Source: Stieleria sp. JC731
Lineage (GTDB): Bacteria; Planctomycetota; Planctomycetia; Pirellulales; Pirellulaceae
Length of the DNA stretch: 64,000 nucleotides
NCBI RefSeq assembly: GCF_020966635.1
Contig: NZ_JAJKFQ010000005.1
Coordinates: 1,390,481 to 1,454,480, forward strand
Direction of reading: 5' to 3'
Shown here: piece by piece, positions 27,657-36,561 of the stretch
Position numbering within the stretch: the first letter of the stretch is position 1
Layout of the letters: each line of letters opens with the position of its first letter
Position numbers and translations under genes: made by a program
The notes under the pieces: generated by a model
The model's input: the letters and a program-made list of their open reading frames with translations, nothing else
Database searches by the model: none
Told to the model about the DNA's origin: nothing

Positions 27657-29360
27657 TCACCGTGCTGAATCTTTCGACGTCTTTGGCAAGACGCGATGGA
27701 TGTGGACATCTTGTTGCGGATAGGGAATCGAGATGCCTGCTTCGTCAAAGCGTTTCTTGACAGCTCTCGTGACGTCGGTCTTAACAGTCCACCAATCGCT
27801 TGTCTTTGCCCATGGACGGCAAACGATGTTGACCGATGAGTCCGCCAATGCATGTGTCACGACGGCTGGTTCTGGATCACTGAGCACAAGCTCATGGTTC
27901 TTGACGACATCTTTGATGATGTCTTCGGCCAGTTCGAAATCATCGTCATAGCCAATACCGAATTCCATATCGACGCGGCGGTTTTCATTGGCGGTGATAT
28001 TGGTGATGACATTGTTCCAGATCTCATTGTTTGGAACGTAGATCGTTTGGTTGTCGAATGTTCGAAACCGAGTCGACACCAAGTTCATTTGGTCGATCGT
28101 TCCGGTGATGCCACCTGCGGAAACGACATGGCCAACGTCAAAGGGACGGTTGATCAAGATCATCAGCCCCGACGCAAAATTGCTGAGCGTCCCTTGCAGG
28201 GCCAATCCAATCACGAGACCTGTCGCACCGATCGCGGCGACAATGGGCGTGATGTCAATTTCCAAAGCCGTCAAGGCGACCGCAAATCCGATCGCGAGCA
28301 CGGCGTTCTTGACCGTTTGTGAAATCAGGCGTTCGGCTAACTGTGACAAACGAATCTTTCGGTCAAGCAGCCAGTTCACGATCCTGGCGACAATCTTCGC
28401 GATCAACCAAGTGACTAGCAGGATCACGATGAACCGGACGAAGTTCCAAGCCCAACGCTGTCCGCCTTCTTTCGATCTGAGCCATCCGATCATTCCGCTC
28501 CAGGCCGATTTAACGTCCGATGTATCCAGCTCGATTCCCGAGATTGCGTTGACATAGTCTCGATATTCCTGTGCGTCGCCGCCTTTAAGTTCCAGCGAAT
28601 CGAGAATGACTTCGAGTCGATCGCCGAGAGCGGTCCGTTCGTCTTGTAGAACCGAAACGTTGTCCAGAAGGTTGTCCCGTACCGTCGCCGCAACGGCATC
28701 AGCAGAATTGGAGGTAGTCGAACTTTCTTCAGTGGAGTTTGCTTCCGATGTGGAGTCTTCGTCATTGGACTCATTTGAGCCCGAAGATTGAGAAGGATCC
28801 ACGATCGACGTTTCGTCTTCGGCCGAAGCGGTGGAACTTGGCGCGGTGGAATCTGAAACCGCGGCTGCCTCGATCGTTTCGGAAGTAGTCACATCGTCCG
28901 AAAGATCTGGCGGGTCGCTGGGATCAGCGATTTCACCAGTTTCGGCGGCGGCTTCTTCGGTGATTTCCTGCTCCGTTTGTTCCGCCTTTTCAGAAGCCTT
29001 TTCGACAATGCTCTCCGCTTCTCGGATCGTGTTGGCCGCTTCGGTTTCGTTGTTCGTCGATAACGCCGCCGTTGCCTTTTTGGCGCCCAACCGTACCGCA
29101 GCCACCTGTGCCGCTTTCGCGCGCAGCAGCTTGAACCACGCGTCGGCTTCGACTTGCAATTCAGATTTGGTCAACGGCCGGGCCATGATCTGCAATTGAT
29201 CAATGGGAACATCCGGATTCGCTGTCGTTACAGCAATGTATTCGTCTAACGAGCCTGAGACAGAAGAATTTGATTCCGCCTCTTGGCCGTAAGACGCAAG
29301 AGGGAACAGCAAGTAGGTAAATAGAAGTGCCGCTATTGGAAGTCTACGCGGTCGCGTCAT
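27657..29360 (-). CDS. MscS-type mechanosensitive ion channel with acidic N-terminal domain (567 aa)
   Basis: Pressure-relief channel of the inner membrane. The start MTRPRRLPIAALLFTYLLF gives a signal peptide ending near YGQE. Residues ~30-260 form a periplasmic region that is helical, then very Ser/Glu/Asp-rich low complexity (SNESNDEDSTSEANSTEESS). Membrane helices follow from about residue 305, with the pore-lining helix NAVLAIGFAVALTALEIDIT/GLVIGLALQGTLSNFASGLM matching the MscS TM3 Gly/Ala pattern. The beta domain contains RPFDVGHVVSAGGITGTIDQ and TIYVPNNEIWNNVITNIT, diagnostic of MscS. A 45-residue longer frame begins upstream of the signal and is rejected. Confidence 0.93.
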   Translation of the reverse strand: MTRPRRLPIAALLFTYLLFPLASYGQEAESNSSVSGSLDEYIAVTTANPDVPIDQLQIMARPLTKSELQVEADAWFKLLRAKAAQVAAVRLGAKKATAALSTNNETEAANTIREAESIVEKASEKAEQTEQEITEEAAAETGEIADPSDPPDLSDDVTTSETIEAAAVSDSTAPSSTASAEDETSIVDPSQSSGSNESNDEDSTSEANSTEESSTTSNSADAVAATVRDNLLDNVSVLQDERTALGDRLEVILDSLELKGGDAQEYRDYVNAISGIELDTSDVKSAWSGMIGWLRSKEGGQRWAWNFVRFIVILLVTWLIAKIVARIVNWLLDRKIRLSQLAERLISQTVKNAVLAIGFAVALTALEIDITPIVAAIGATGLVIGLALQGTLSNFASGLMILINRPFDVGHVVSAGGITGTIDQMNLVSTRFRTFDNQTIYVPNNEIWNNVITNITANENRRVDMEFGIGYDDDFELAEDIIKDVVKNHELVLSDPEPAVVTHALADSSVNIVCRPWAKTSDWWTVKTDVTRAVKKRFDEAGISIPYPQQDVHIHRVLPKTSKDSAR

Positions 29361-29519
29361 GCTTTGAATGGTCTGGTCGATGGGGATACGGTCGGATAAT
29401 GAATGTCTCTGACATTTTAGCGCGCCGTGTACCCTCTGGCACGTGTACCCCCACGAATGCCGTTTCACTCCTTTTGATGATTCTTTTCGTCGCAATCGAA
29501 GAAGTAGTTGCGCGGTACG

Positions 29520-30002
29520 TTAATCATTGGATGGATTCGATTTCCACCAGGCATCCGATGTGTAGGCTTCGGGGAGGTCGGCACCTATCGGATACTTGAT
29601 CCCAAGTTCACGTAGTTCGTCAAACCATCGGGATCGCTTTGACTCGGGGACGCGAACTCCACACCAAGGGCAGTGTTTGATCGCGATGTACGAAGGGCCG
29701 CCGTCACGAACAGGTAGGACATACTCGTCGAACGTCGCGATATAAGCGACCAAGATATCGGGACACTCTAGAGGCTGGGGGTGTTGTTCGCAGGTCATCG
29801 TCGCATAGTTGGCCAGATGCACGCATGAAAAGTCATCCGGGTCGAATCCACGCTGACGAATTTTCTTTGCAAGTGCCCAGTCCCCACACTCGGTGCAACT
29901 GTTTTGGTGGCTCACCCATTCGGAAATCTCTTCAGAAATATCTTTCGCGTCAATACGTTCGGAAAGGGCGCGGAATTTTTCGCAGTTCATCAAGGCGGTC
30001 AA
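29520..30002 (-). CDS. Cytoplasmic protein with Cys-rich zinc-binding features (160 aa)
   Basis: Unnamed. The C-terminal half contains HCPWCGVRVPESKRSRWFDE, followed by LRELGIKYP, a compact module seen in other small bacterial proteins of unknown function (it recalls DUF6980-type proteins; this is recall, not a search). The N-terminal half also has paired cysteines (NSCTECGDWALAKKI and MTCEQHPQPLECPD). No signal peptide or membrane segment. The zinc-knuckle-like CPWCG and CTECG suggest metal binding. It stands alone. Start ATG gives MTALMNCEKF; a second ATG four codons later is equally possible. Confidence 0.7.
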   Translation of the reverse strand: MTALMNCEKFRALSERIDAKDISEEISEWVSHQNSCTECGDWALAKKIRQRGFDPDDFSCVHLANYATMTCEQHPQPLECPDILVAYIATFDEYVLPVRDGGPSYIAIKHCPWCGVRVPESKRSRWFDELRELGIKYPIGADLPEAYTSDAWWKSNPSND

Positions 30003-30580
30003 AGTTGCTTAGGAGAGGGACAAATCCTGTACGGAATTATTCATCCTATTTAAGCGACCGCAACGCGGTAGTTCGATCGGTGCATCCATCTCTGCCTGCC
30101 TTCAGTGATTCCAGGCTTGCGGTCGCTATCGCTGGTGTGCCTGCGGAACCGACTGGCAATTGAACAGTCGTCAAGTGCGATGGCTCCACGATTGATTGCT
30201 TAGTCAAAGCAATGCGTTGATTCACGACAAATGCGATCTCGGAACAAGGCTTCGATCGACCTGGGGGAGGATCGTTCATCAAACAGGGTGATGCGGTTGA
30301 CCCTCAAGCTTGCAACGGAAGCTTCGAAAACGTGCGTGTACGCCTTGTTAAACCGTGGTGATGTGGCAGCACGTGTCGACCTGGCGATGCTTTAGCAATT
30401 CGTCAAGTTGTTTCAATGCAACATCGAGGCCCGTTTACCCTCATCAGCCTCAATATCACCGTCACCGTCAGTTCTGGCAAATGCTTGAAAGGTAGGCTCC
30501 CTGTACATCACATCACCACTCTAGGGAACTGTGATGCCTCTTCTAAATAAAAACTCTTTTCTATATAGGTCGATACCACT
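30003..30580. other. Intergenic region upstream of the subtilase
   Basis: Nearly 580 bp between divergent genes. Nothing is recognised beyond an AT-rich stretch just before the subtilase start (30540-30575), which could hold its promoter. Confidence 0.35.
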
Positions 30581-32320
30581 ATGACTCGCAAACTCTCGTT
30601 TGAGTCGATGGAAGCGCGACGTCTCCTCGCAGCCGACGTCGCCTCCCATCAGGAGGAAACGACGATTGAAGTAGCAAGCGACTTTAGTGCGAATGCTTTT
30701 GCAGAAGTCGGAAATCTGGACGGTACTGTCAATGTCTCAAGCTCATTAGGGTATTTCAATTACTACGACCGAATCGGATTTTCGGTTGAACGAGAAGCCG
30801 ACGTTTCGATCCGTTTGGACGGATTCTGGACCGACGTCGATCTTTACCTGACGGATTCACGTGGATACGTGATTGACTATTCCGTCAACTGGGGAAGGAC
30901 AGCCGAATCGATCGACGTGACGATCGAACCCGGCAACTACTATGTCTGGTCACTGGCAACGTCTTGGTACACCACCGGGTACCACATGGAATTGACTGCC
31001 GATCAAGTTCCTGAGCCACTGCCCGAACCCGAACCGGTCCCCGAAACTGGTGTGCCTTCCGATGGCGTTTCACCACTGACCGACGTTGCCTACTTTGGCG
31101 GTTCGAATGAGTGGGGACTCAATGAAGTCGGCGCCCCCGAAGCCTGGGCTGCTGGTTATACCGGGCAAGGCATCACGGTCGCTGTGATCGATACCGGCGT
31201 CGATTTGGATCACCCTGATCTTTACAGCAATATCTATGTCAACGCCGGCGAAATCGCGGGTAACGGCATCGACGACGACGGCAACGGATACGTTGACGAT
31301 GTCCACGGATTCGACTTCGCTGATTGGGATGCTGATGCAAACGATGTTCATGGACACGGAACTCACGTGGCCGGAACGATCGCAGCACTTGATAACGGAT
31401 GGGGCGCAACCGGAGTCGCTCCTGACGCGACGATCCTGCCAGTGAAAGTTCTCGGCGACAATGGCTCGGGAAGCTCAACCAGTGTTGCCGCGGGCATTCG
31501 TTATGCTGCAGACCAAGGTGCGGACATCATTAACCTGAGCCTGGGCGGAGGCTACAGCTACGACATTGAGTCGGCTATCGAGTACGCCCGCTCGCTCGGT
31601 TCGTTTGTCATCGCTGCGGCTGGCAACGAATACGCTTCGATGCCTGGCTTCCCAGCTCGATTCAGTGCGTCTCTTGACAATGTCTTGTCTGTCGGGGCGT
31701 TCGATTCCAGCGGCAACATCGCGGCATTCAGCAATGACGTCGGCGGCAGCGGTGCGGTGCAGATCGATGCTCCTGGCGTTGGAGTGTATAGCACCTACGT
31801 CGGTGGCGGATTTGCAAGAATGTCTGGCACAAGTATGGCTACGCCACACGTTGTCGGTGTCGCCGCATTGACCCTTTCGGCAAACCCATCTTTGGCTCCA
31901 TCGGCATTGCGAGATTTGTTGGTTTCCGGCGTTGTCGGAAACGCCAATGGATCTGACGGACTCGGAAAGGTCAGCACGCTGTATTCGGTCGCATGGGCAG
32001 CTGCCGGGGTTTCGGGCGGCACAGCCAGCGGAGGTGGCGCAGCGTCGGGAACGGACGGCAGCGGCGGTGTCGGCGCATCAAGTTTTGCTGCGGCATCGGA
32101 TCTGCTGGACGAGCCTGATGCGGCAGACGTCGACGTCGTATTCGAAGACGCTTCGAATCTTGGACCAAACGACAGCTTGGTCAAAGCTCGTCAAGCTTCC
32201 GAAAATTCACGAACCGAAGACACCGACGCTGTCTTTGAAGACTATTTCGCAAGCGACGATTCCGATGATCAATGGAGCGTCGAGAACGATTCCGATTTGG
32301 AATTGCTTGCGATCGCGTAA
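30581..32320 (+). CDS. Secreted subtilisin-family serine protease (S8) with LEPR-type N-terminus
   Basis: The N-terminus SFESMEARRLLAAD is the planctomycete-type LEPR-XLL export/sorting sequence, not a classic signal peptide. Residues ~43-140 are a bacterial pre-peptidase C-terminal-like (PPC) beta domain (DGTVNVSSSLGYFNYYDRIG...). The peptidase spans ~175-480 with the full catalytic triad: Asp204 in VAVIDTGVDLDHPDL, His259 in HGHGTHVAGTIAAL, Ser418 in MSGTSMATPHVVG; the oxyanion Asn349 is in AAAGNE. A Ca-site-like DDDGNGYVDD loop sits near 231-240. A Gly/Ser linker and acidic tail end the protein. It should be active outside the cytoplasm on proteins. Confidence 0.94.
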   Translation: MTRKLSFESMEARRLLAADVASHQEETTIEVASDFSANAFAEVGNLDGTVNVSSSLGYFNYYDRIGFSVEREADVSIRLDGFWTDVDLYLTDSRGYVIDYSVNWGRTAESIDVTIEPGNYYVWSLATSWYTTGYHMELTADQVPEPLPEPEPVPETGVPSDGVSPLTDVAYFGGSNEWGLNEVGAPEAWAAGYTGQGITVAVIDTGVDLDHPDLYSNIYVNAGEIAGNGIDDDGNGYVDDVHGFDFADWDADANDVHGHGTHVAGTIAALDNGWGATGVAPDATILPVKVLGDNGSGSSTSVAAGIRYAADQGADIINLSLGGGYSYDIESAIEYARSLGSFVIAAAGNEYASMPGFPARFSASLDNVLSVGAFDSSGNIAAFSNDVGGSGAVQIDAPGVGVYSTYVGGGFARMSGTSMATPHVVGVAALTLSANPSLAPSALRDLLVSGVVGNANGSDGLGKVSTLYSVAWAAAGVSGGTASGGGAASGTDGSGGVGASSFAAASDLLDEPDAADVDVVFEDASNLGPNDSLVKARQASENSRTEDTDAVFEDYFASDDSDDQWSVENDSDLELLAIA

Positions 32321-32448
32321 CGCGTTCGACTTCTGCTTTCAGGTGGCGACGCACTGTAGCGTCGCAGCTGGATTAAAAAGCTTGTGCGAATATCGGGTGA
32401 CGGCTGGTCTGGTTTAGCGATCGAAGCCAGCCGTCGCCCACCGGACAA

Positions 32449-32491
32449 CTAAAAAACTCGACCTGCGTCACAGCGGGCCGAGTTTTTTTAG
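32449..32491. terminator. Bidirectional intrinsic terminator between convergent genes
   Basis: CTAAAAAACTCG (32449-32460) pairs with CGAGTTTTTTTAG (32479-32491) around an 18-nt GC-rich loop. A- and T-runs on both sides suit termination of both the subtilase (plus) and the HAD gene (minus), whose stop codons lie on either side. Confidence 0.8.
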
Positions 32492-32492
32492 T

Positions 32493-33212
32493 TCAACTCG
32501 AGGTGGCAGTCGGCAACAGGTCCCATAAACGCGGGTCGGTCAATGAGTCGGCGATCAACGCTGCACCGCTAAAGTCCTGGTCCTTCGTGTGTGGACTGGG
32601 GACAGAAACGACGACCGCCCCTGCGGCCACGCCTGCTTTGGTTCCGTTGCCACTATCCTCGAGCACTAGCATCTGTTCTGGTGACACCGCGAACCGTTCA
32701 GCAGCGGTTAAATACATCTCGGGATGTGGCTTTCCCTTGGAAACGTCGTCGCCGGTCAGGACAAACGCCAGTTCGCTCTTCCAGGGTTGGGATTCAAAAA
32801 TCACGTCGACCCATCGACGACGACTGCTCGTTGTCAGCGCGAAAGGCAGTCCGCTTTGGCGAAGCCGATCGACCCAGGCGTCCAGGCCGGGCATTGGCCG
32901 GATTTGATTTGGAAGCAATTCACCGTAAACTTCATCGCTTTCAGCCAGCAAGTCTTCCGCGTCATCATCGAGATCGTGAAAATCGATCATTTGTTGAACC
33001 GCCGCGGTTCCGATTCGCCCCATCATGCGAGATTGCAACTCAGTGGTGTAGTGGAAGCCTCGGCGTTGTAAAATGGTCTCGCCGACTTGCCAATAAATTC
33101 GTTCGGTGTCAAACAACAGCCCATCCATGTCCAACGCGATGGCCTTGATTGACGATCGAATGATTGTTTCGGAGATGGCAGGGGCATCCGGATGATTCGG
33201 CTTCGTCGCCAT
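32493..33212 (-). CDS. HAD-superfamily hydrolase, beta-phosphoglucomutase-like
   Basis: Small-molecule phosphatase or phosphomutase. Motif I is ALDMDGLLFDTE (Asp28 nucleophile, Asp30 acid/base), followed by a helical cap domain; motif II is ALTTSSRRRW; motif III lysine is in DDVSKGKPHPEMYL; motif IV is VLEDSGNGTKAGVAAGA. The order and the DGLLFDTE cap type match the PGMB/phosphatase (subfamily I) group, which includes beta-phosphoglucomutase and various phosphoglycolate/sugar phosphatases. The substrate is not determined. 239 residues is normal. It is divergent from the DUF3754-like gene, whose start lies 25 bp away. Confidence 0.92.
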   Translation of the reverse strand: MATKPNHPDAPAISETIIRSSIKAIALDMDGLLFDTERIYWQVGETILQRRGFHYTTELQSRMMGRIGTAAVQQMIDFHDLDDDAEDLLAESDEVYGELLPNQIRPMPGLDAWVDRLRQSGLPFALTTSSRRRWVDVIFESQPWKSELAFVLTGDDVSKGKPHPEMYLTAAERFAVSPEQMLVLEDSGNGTKAGVAAGAVVVSVPSPHTKDQDFSGAALIADSLTDPRLWDLLPTATSS

Positions 33213-33237
33213 TGCTTCCTCACTGTGTAGTTCTTAC

Positions 33238-34524
33238 GTGTCAAAGTCGGTCGAACGCATTCTTACCACTTGGTCCCTAGACGGAACAGGGCCACTGACA
33301 CGCTCGATCGCAGAAGTCAGCACCACCGGGTGGATTGAACCCGACGCCAGTCATTGGTCGATCGAGTCATTCGTCCCGATCGAAACGAGTGCCTTGCTGA
33401 ATCACTTGCGCGAGGTAGACACGGAGCTGTCCACAGACGGTCCGCGAAAAATCATTTTTGATTCGGCAGTGAGGCATATCACGCACGATGTCGATGAGCT
33501 ATCGGCTAGGCGGCAAACCCAGTTCTCGGATCAGTATCAAGAACTCGATCCAGATAGTGATTGCATCACACCACAGTCAGCCGGTGATGACGAAGCGGAT
33601 CCACCGATCGATAACTTGATTGACTTGATTGAATCGACAATCAAAGATGCCGGCTATTCGAAACTGACTCAGGAAGATATTGAAAAGTGTGTCGGCGTTG
33701 CCAGCCATTGGGGCGTACCGATGAGCGCCAACTTCGATCTCTTTCGGCACCTTTCCGTCTACGCGCGAGGGGACATCGTCGGACAACGATGCCATCGAAA
33801 CCTTTTCCATCTCTACCGCTTGGAAATGGTCGATGTTGCGATCTATCAACGATTGGTGGTGATCTTTCAGTTGACCGAAGATCACGAGCGTGGGGAGTTG
33901 CTACCTGCCAACAAGGTACACCTTCGCATCTTTAAGAACATCCCAAAGCAAGATGTCGACATGTTGCTGCCGGGAACCAAGATCAAGCTAAGCGGTATCG
34001 ATCACGCCAAGGTGATCGTGCCGAGTTTGAGTGGCTGGATCTTCTCGCTGCAAAAGATCTCGCGTTTTGTACTCGTCACATTGGCATTGGCTGCCTATTA
34101 CAGCACCGCTTTGATAATCGGCTTGGTGCTCGCAGGGATCGGCTACGGGGTAAAAAGCTTCTTCGGTTATTTTCAGACGAAGAATCGTTATCTGTTGAAC
34201 CTGACCAGGAACCTTTACTTCCAAAAGCTGGACACCAACGCGGGTGCCGGCTTGCAACTAGTCGGTCAAGCACGTCGGCAACGAATGAACGAAGCTATCT
34301 TGGCCTTCTACGCAGTCCTAAGTGAGGAAGAGCCGATTAGCCTTCGTCGACTACGTCGTAAATGTGAACGCCTCGTCCGCGAAGCAGTCGATGTAGAAAT
34401 CGATTTCCCCGCAGAACGTGTCGTGGACTACCTATTGCACCTGCAGCTGATCGAAGGCGATAACGAGGGCAGATATGAGGTCATCGATCCAGTTGGAAAT
34501 GATGTTGGCGATTCGGCCGGATGA
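33238..34524 (+). CDS. DUF3754-like membrane protein (428 aa)
   Basis: Two closely spaced hydrophobic segments (about 275-305: FVLVTLALAAYYSTALIIGL, VLAGIGYGVKSFF) are followed by TKNRYLLNLTRNLYFQKLD, NAGAGLQLVGQARRQRMNEA and ILAFYAVL, which together are the pattern I associate with DUF3754 (the TMEM143-related family). The N-terminal 200 residues are soluble and helical (HLSVYARGDIVGQRCHRNLF). Function of the family is unknown. The start is GTG. It is transcribed divergently from the HAD gene with a 25-bp gap, so their promoters must overlap the coding ends. Confidence 0.75.
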   Translation: MSKSVERILTTWSLDGTGPLTRSIAEVSTTGWIEPDASHWSIESFVPIETSALLNHLREVDTELSTDGPRKIIFDSAVRHITHDVDELSARRQTQFSDQYQELDPDSDCITPQSAGDDEADPPIDNLIDLIESTIKDAGYSKLTQEDIEKCVGVASHWGVPMSANFDLFRHLSVYARGDIVGQRCHRNLFHLYRLEMVDVAIYQRLVVIFQLTEDHERGELLPANKVHLRIFKNIPKQDVDMLLPGTKIKLSGIDHAKVIVPSLSGWIFSLQKISRFVLVTLALAAYYSTALIIGLVLAGIGYGVKSFFGYFQTKNRYLLNLTRNLYFQKLDTNAGAGLQLVGQARRQRMNEAILAFYAVLSEEEPISLRRLRRKCERLVREAVDVEIDFPAERVVDYLLHLQLIEGDNEGRYEVIDPVGNDVGDSAG

Positions 34525-34617
34525 GATTCTTGCTCGCTCTACCGTACGTCTATAGGAATGCCTCGCACGATGGATTTGCAAAAGGTAGACCAAGCGTGGA
34601 TCGGATAGCAATTCGGT

Positions 34618-35361
34618 TTAGGCGGCTTCGTGAACGATATGTTCTTTCGTGACACCGAGGTCAAGTAAGATCGCCTCCATGTCTTCAACCATGTGTGGAG
34701 GACCGCAGATATAAAACGGCTGATCGAATGTTTCGACTCTTGCACGTAGCCAGTCAGTATTGATTTCGCCGAACTCGTAGTCCCGATGCTGTTCCTCGGT
34801 GAGCGTGCACGTAATGCTTCTTCCCAGCATCCGAAACAGTTCACCCTGCAGGAAGATGTCTTCGGCGCATTGGTTGCTGAAGAAGACCCGGTTCCCGTCC
34901 AATTGCTGTTGTTGATGAAGGTATCGCAGGATGGAAATGAATGGCGTCATCCCCGCCCCACCCGCGATGAACAACCCCGGCCCCTGATACTTGATTGCAC
35001 CCCACGCGTCACTGAAAATTAGTCTGTCGCCAACGCTCGCGTTCTTAGCGAGGTGCTCGGTCATTCCGTCGTGGTTTGGGTACTCATCCGTTGGATAAGA
35101 CTTGATGATGAATTCTAGCCTTGGATCGCTTGGGACACTCGTGATCGTGAAGGGGCGTTTTTCTTCGCGCCAACCTTCCTGGTCGAGGGCCAAGTCGACG
35201 GCTTGCCCGGGGGTGAATTCGAAGCCGTCTGGCTTTTCGACAACGTACAGATGCACGTTTCTTGCCAGTTTTTCACGATGCAGTATCCGTCCCCGGTGCT
35301 TTCCAAATTCGCTCCAGTCGCGGGTGCCGCTATGAGGTTGGTTTTCCAGATTGATTGACAT
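34618..35361 (-). CDS. Ferredoxin/flavodoxin-NADP reductase-like FAD-binding protein
   Basis: A two-domain FNR-type flavin reductase. The FAD domain has the signature RPFTITSVPSD (RxYS-like, with T for S), and the nucleotide-binding domain starts GLFIAGGAGMTPFISILRYL and ends with FYICGPPHMVEDMEAILLDL. No 2Fe-2S domain is fused, so it would pass electrons to a separate carrier. 247 residues is typical. A GGAG ribosome binding site stands about 9 nt upstream of ATG. The neighbour behind it encodes a glycine-zipper protein 61 bp upstream on the same strand, so a joint transcript is likely. Partner and substrate unknown. Confidence 0.88.
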   Translation of the reverse strand: MSINLENQPHSGTRDWSEFGKHRGRILHREKLARNVHLYVVEKPDGFEFTPGQAVDLALDQEGWREEKRPFTITSVPSDPRLEFIIKSYPTDEYPNHDGMTEHLAKNASVGDRLIFSDAWGAIKYQGPGLFIAGGAGMTPFISILRYLHQQQQLDGNRVFFSNQCAEDIFLQGELFRMLGRSITCTLTEEQHRDYEFGEINTDWLRARVETFDQPFYICGPPHMVEDMEAILLDLGVTKEHIVHEAA

Positions 35362-35422
35362 GTGATGATCTCCAGTTGAATGAACGTTGGGTAATGCCAG
35401 AGCGACTGGCTGCGGTCGTGGA

Positions 35423-35917
35423 CTACTGACCGTGACGTGCTAACGAAACGCATGAGACGGTTTTCAAAACCCGATGTGCCTTTTGTAGTCGGACAGGGTC
35501 ACCGCAAATCACAATCAAGCTGTCGCCGTTTGCGATCGCTTCGTGGTAATCAGCTGCGTCGTCGTCGGACGCACCAACGGTTTGAAAGATATTGACCGTT
35601 CCGCCTGCTGCTGCTCCCGCGGCCATACCGACGAGTGGTCCAGCGACAAGCATTGGTCCGATCATTGTTGCGGCCCCCATAGCCGCTCCGATCGTGCCTC
35701 CCATAAGCGACGCGCTCGTGGTAGTAGGACCATTTGGCAAACTTGTTTGTTTCGACAATGGCTTCGTTGCGAAGCATGGGAGTCCCTGGTCAACATCATC
35801 GCGGTTTCGGACCAAGGAAACTTCCTCGGGGGAAAACCCTGCCTTTTCAAGCACCTCGATCGCTGTGTTGAAGTTTTCTGGATCGCTGTATCTTGCGACA
35901 ACACACTGGTCGGTCAT
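35423..35917 (-). CDS. Glycine-zipper stress-type protein (164 aa)
   Basis: The N-terminal part CVVARYSDPENFNTAIEVLE and KAGFSPEEVSLVRN resembles the start of general-stress 17M/YflT-like proteins. The middle is a Gly/Ala-rich membrane-inserting zipper (MGGTIGAAMGAATMIGPMLV, GPLVGMAAGAAAGGTV). The last third (DYHEAIANGDSLIVICGDPV, RLQKAHRVLK) matches the same family's C-terminal half. A GGGAG lies about 10 nt upstream. Inference: an envelope- or stress-related protein. It lies just upstream of the FNR-like gene, with which it may be co-transcribed. Confidence 0.8.
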   Translation of the reverse strand: MTDQCVVARYSDPENFNTAIEVLEKAGFSPEEVSLVRNRDDVDQGLPCFATKPLSKQTSLPNGPTTTSASLMGGTIGAAMGAATMIGPMLVAGPLVGMAAGAAAGGTVNIFQTVGASDDDAADYHEAIANGDSLIVICGDPVRLQKAHRVLKTVSCVSLARHGQ

Positions 35918-36561
35918 CGTTCATTTCTCCCATTGAAAAGGTCATCCACAAGTTTTCATATGCGATGAGGCGAACACCTTGGGTGACGACTCACGCGGCT
36001 AGTCTGATCGTGAATGGGCGACGAAATCGGCAACGTGGTGAATACTTTTCCGGACATTGATTGCCGACTCGCCCTACTTCAGCTGGCTTGTTTGGGTGTC
36101 AAGACGCAAGCGATGTGCCAACTTCGGCTGTGGCTTACCAGCAAGCGGATAAAGTCAAGCCGAGCAACGCGGCAAGTGTTTCAGCGATGGATTGAATGAA
36201 GTCGATCGAATTGCGATCAAGACTTGGCCATCGAGAAGGAATGCGCGAAGTCGAATACGCGGTAATTCGTATTGCGCAAAGAGAACCCCCGGTCGTCTAG
36301 AATCCGGAGACGACCGGGGTTTGTTTGATGAAAGACATCCGAGTCTTTGCCTGGTTCCTTCCACTCGCATCATGCGATGGTCTTGTGATCGCCTCTTGCG
36401 ACCAACCATGGGCGGAATTTAAGTGGAATTCGCAGACGCGAAAAGACCAGTTGGGATACTTTTGTTTATAAACATTTTGCTAGTACCGAGATGATCGTTT
36501 CGCATCGAACGGAATGACCGTTTCGCGTATTTGCAGCACCGCTAAACGTTCAAATCGATCT
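35918..36561. other. Intergenic region with an orphan terminator
   Basis: About 640 bp without a convincing gene. A strong hairpin with a T-rich 3' side (see the next entry) is its main feature. Short open frames on both strands have no recognisable content. Confidence 0.5.
36287..36327. terminator. Orphan strong hairpin terminator
   Basis: A perfect 12-bp stem CCCCGGTCGTCT (36287-36298) / AGACGACCGGGG (36308-36319) closes a 9-nt loop and is followed by TTTGTTTG. No recognised gene on the plus strand ends before it, so it may end an unannotated small RNA. Confidence 0.7.

Noticed and set aside
36014-36199. 61-codon plus-strand frame before the orphan terminator
   Set aside because: No recognisable content and the terminator is about 90 bp further on; an RNA would explain it as well.
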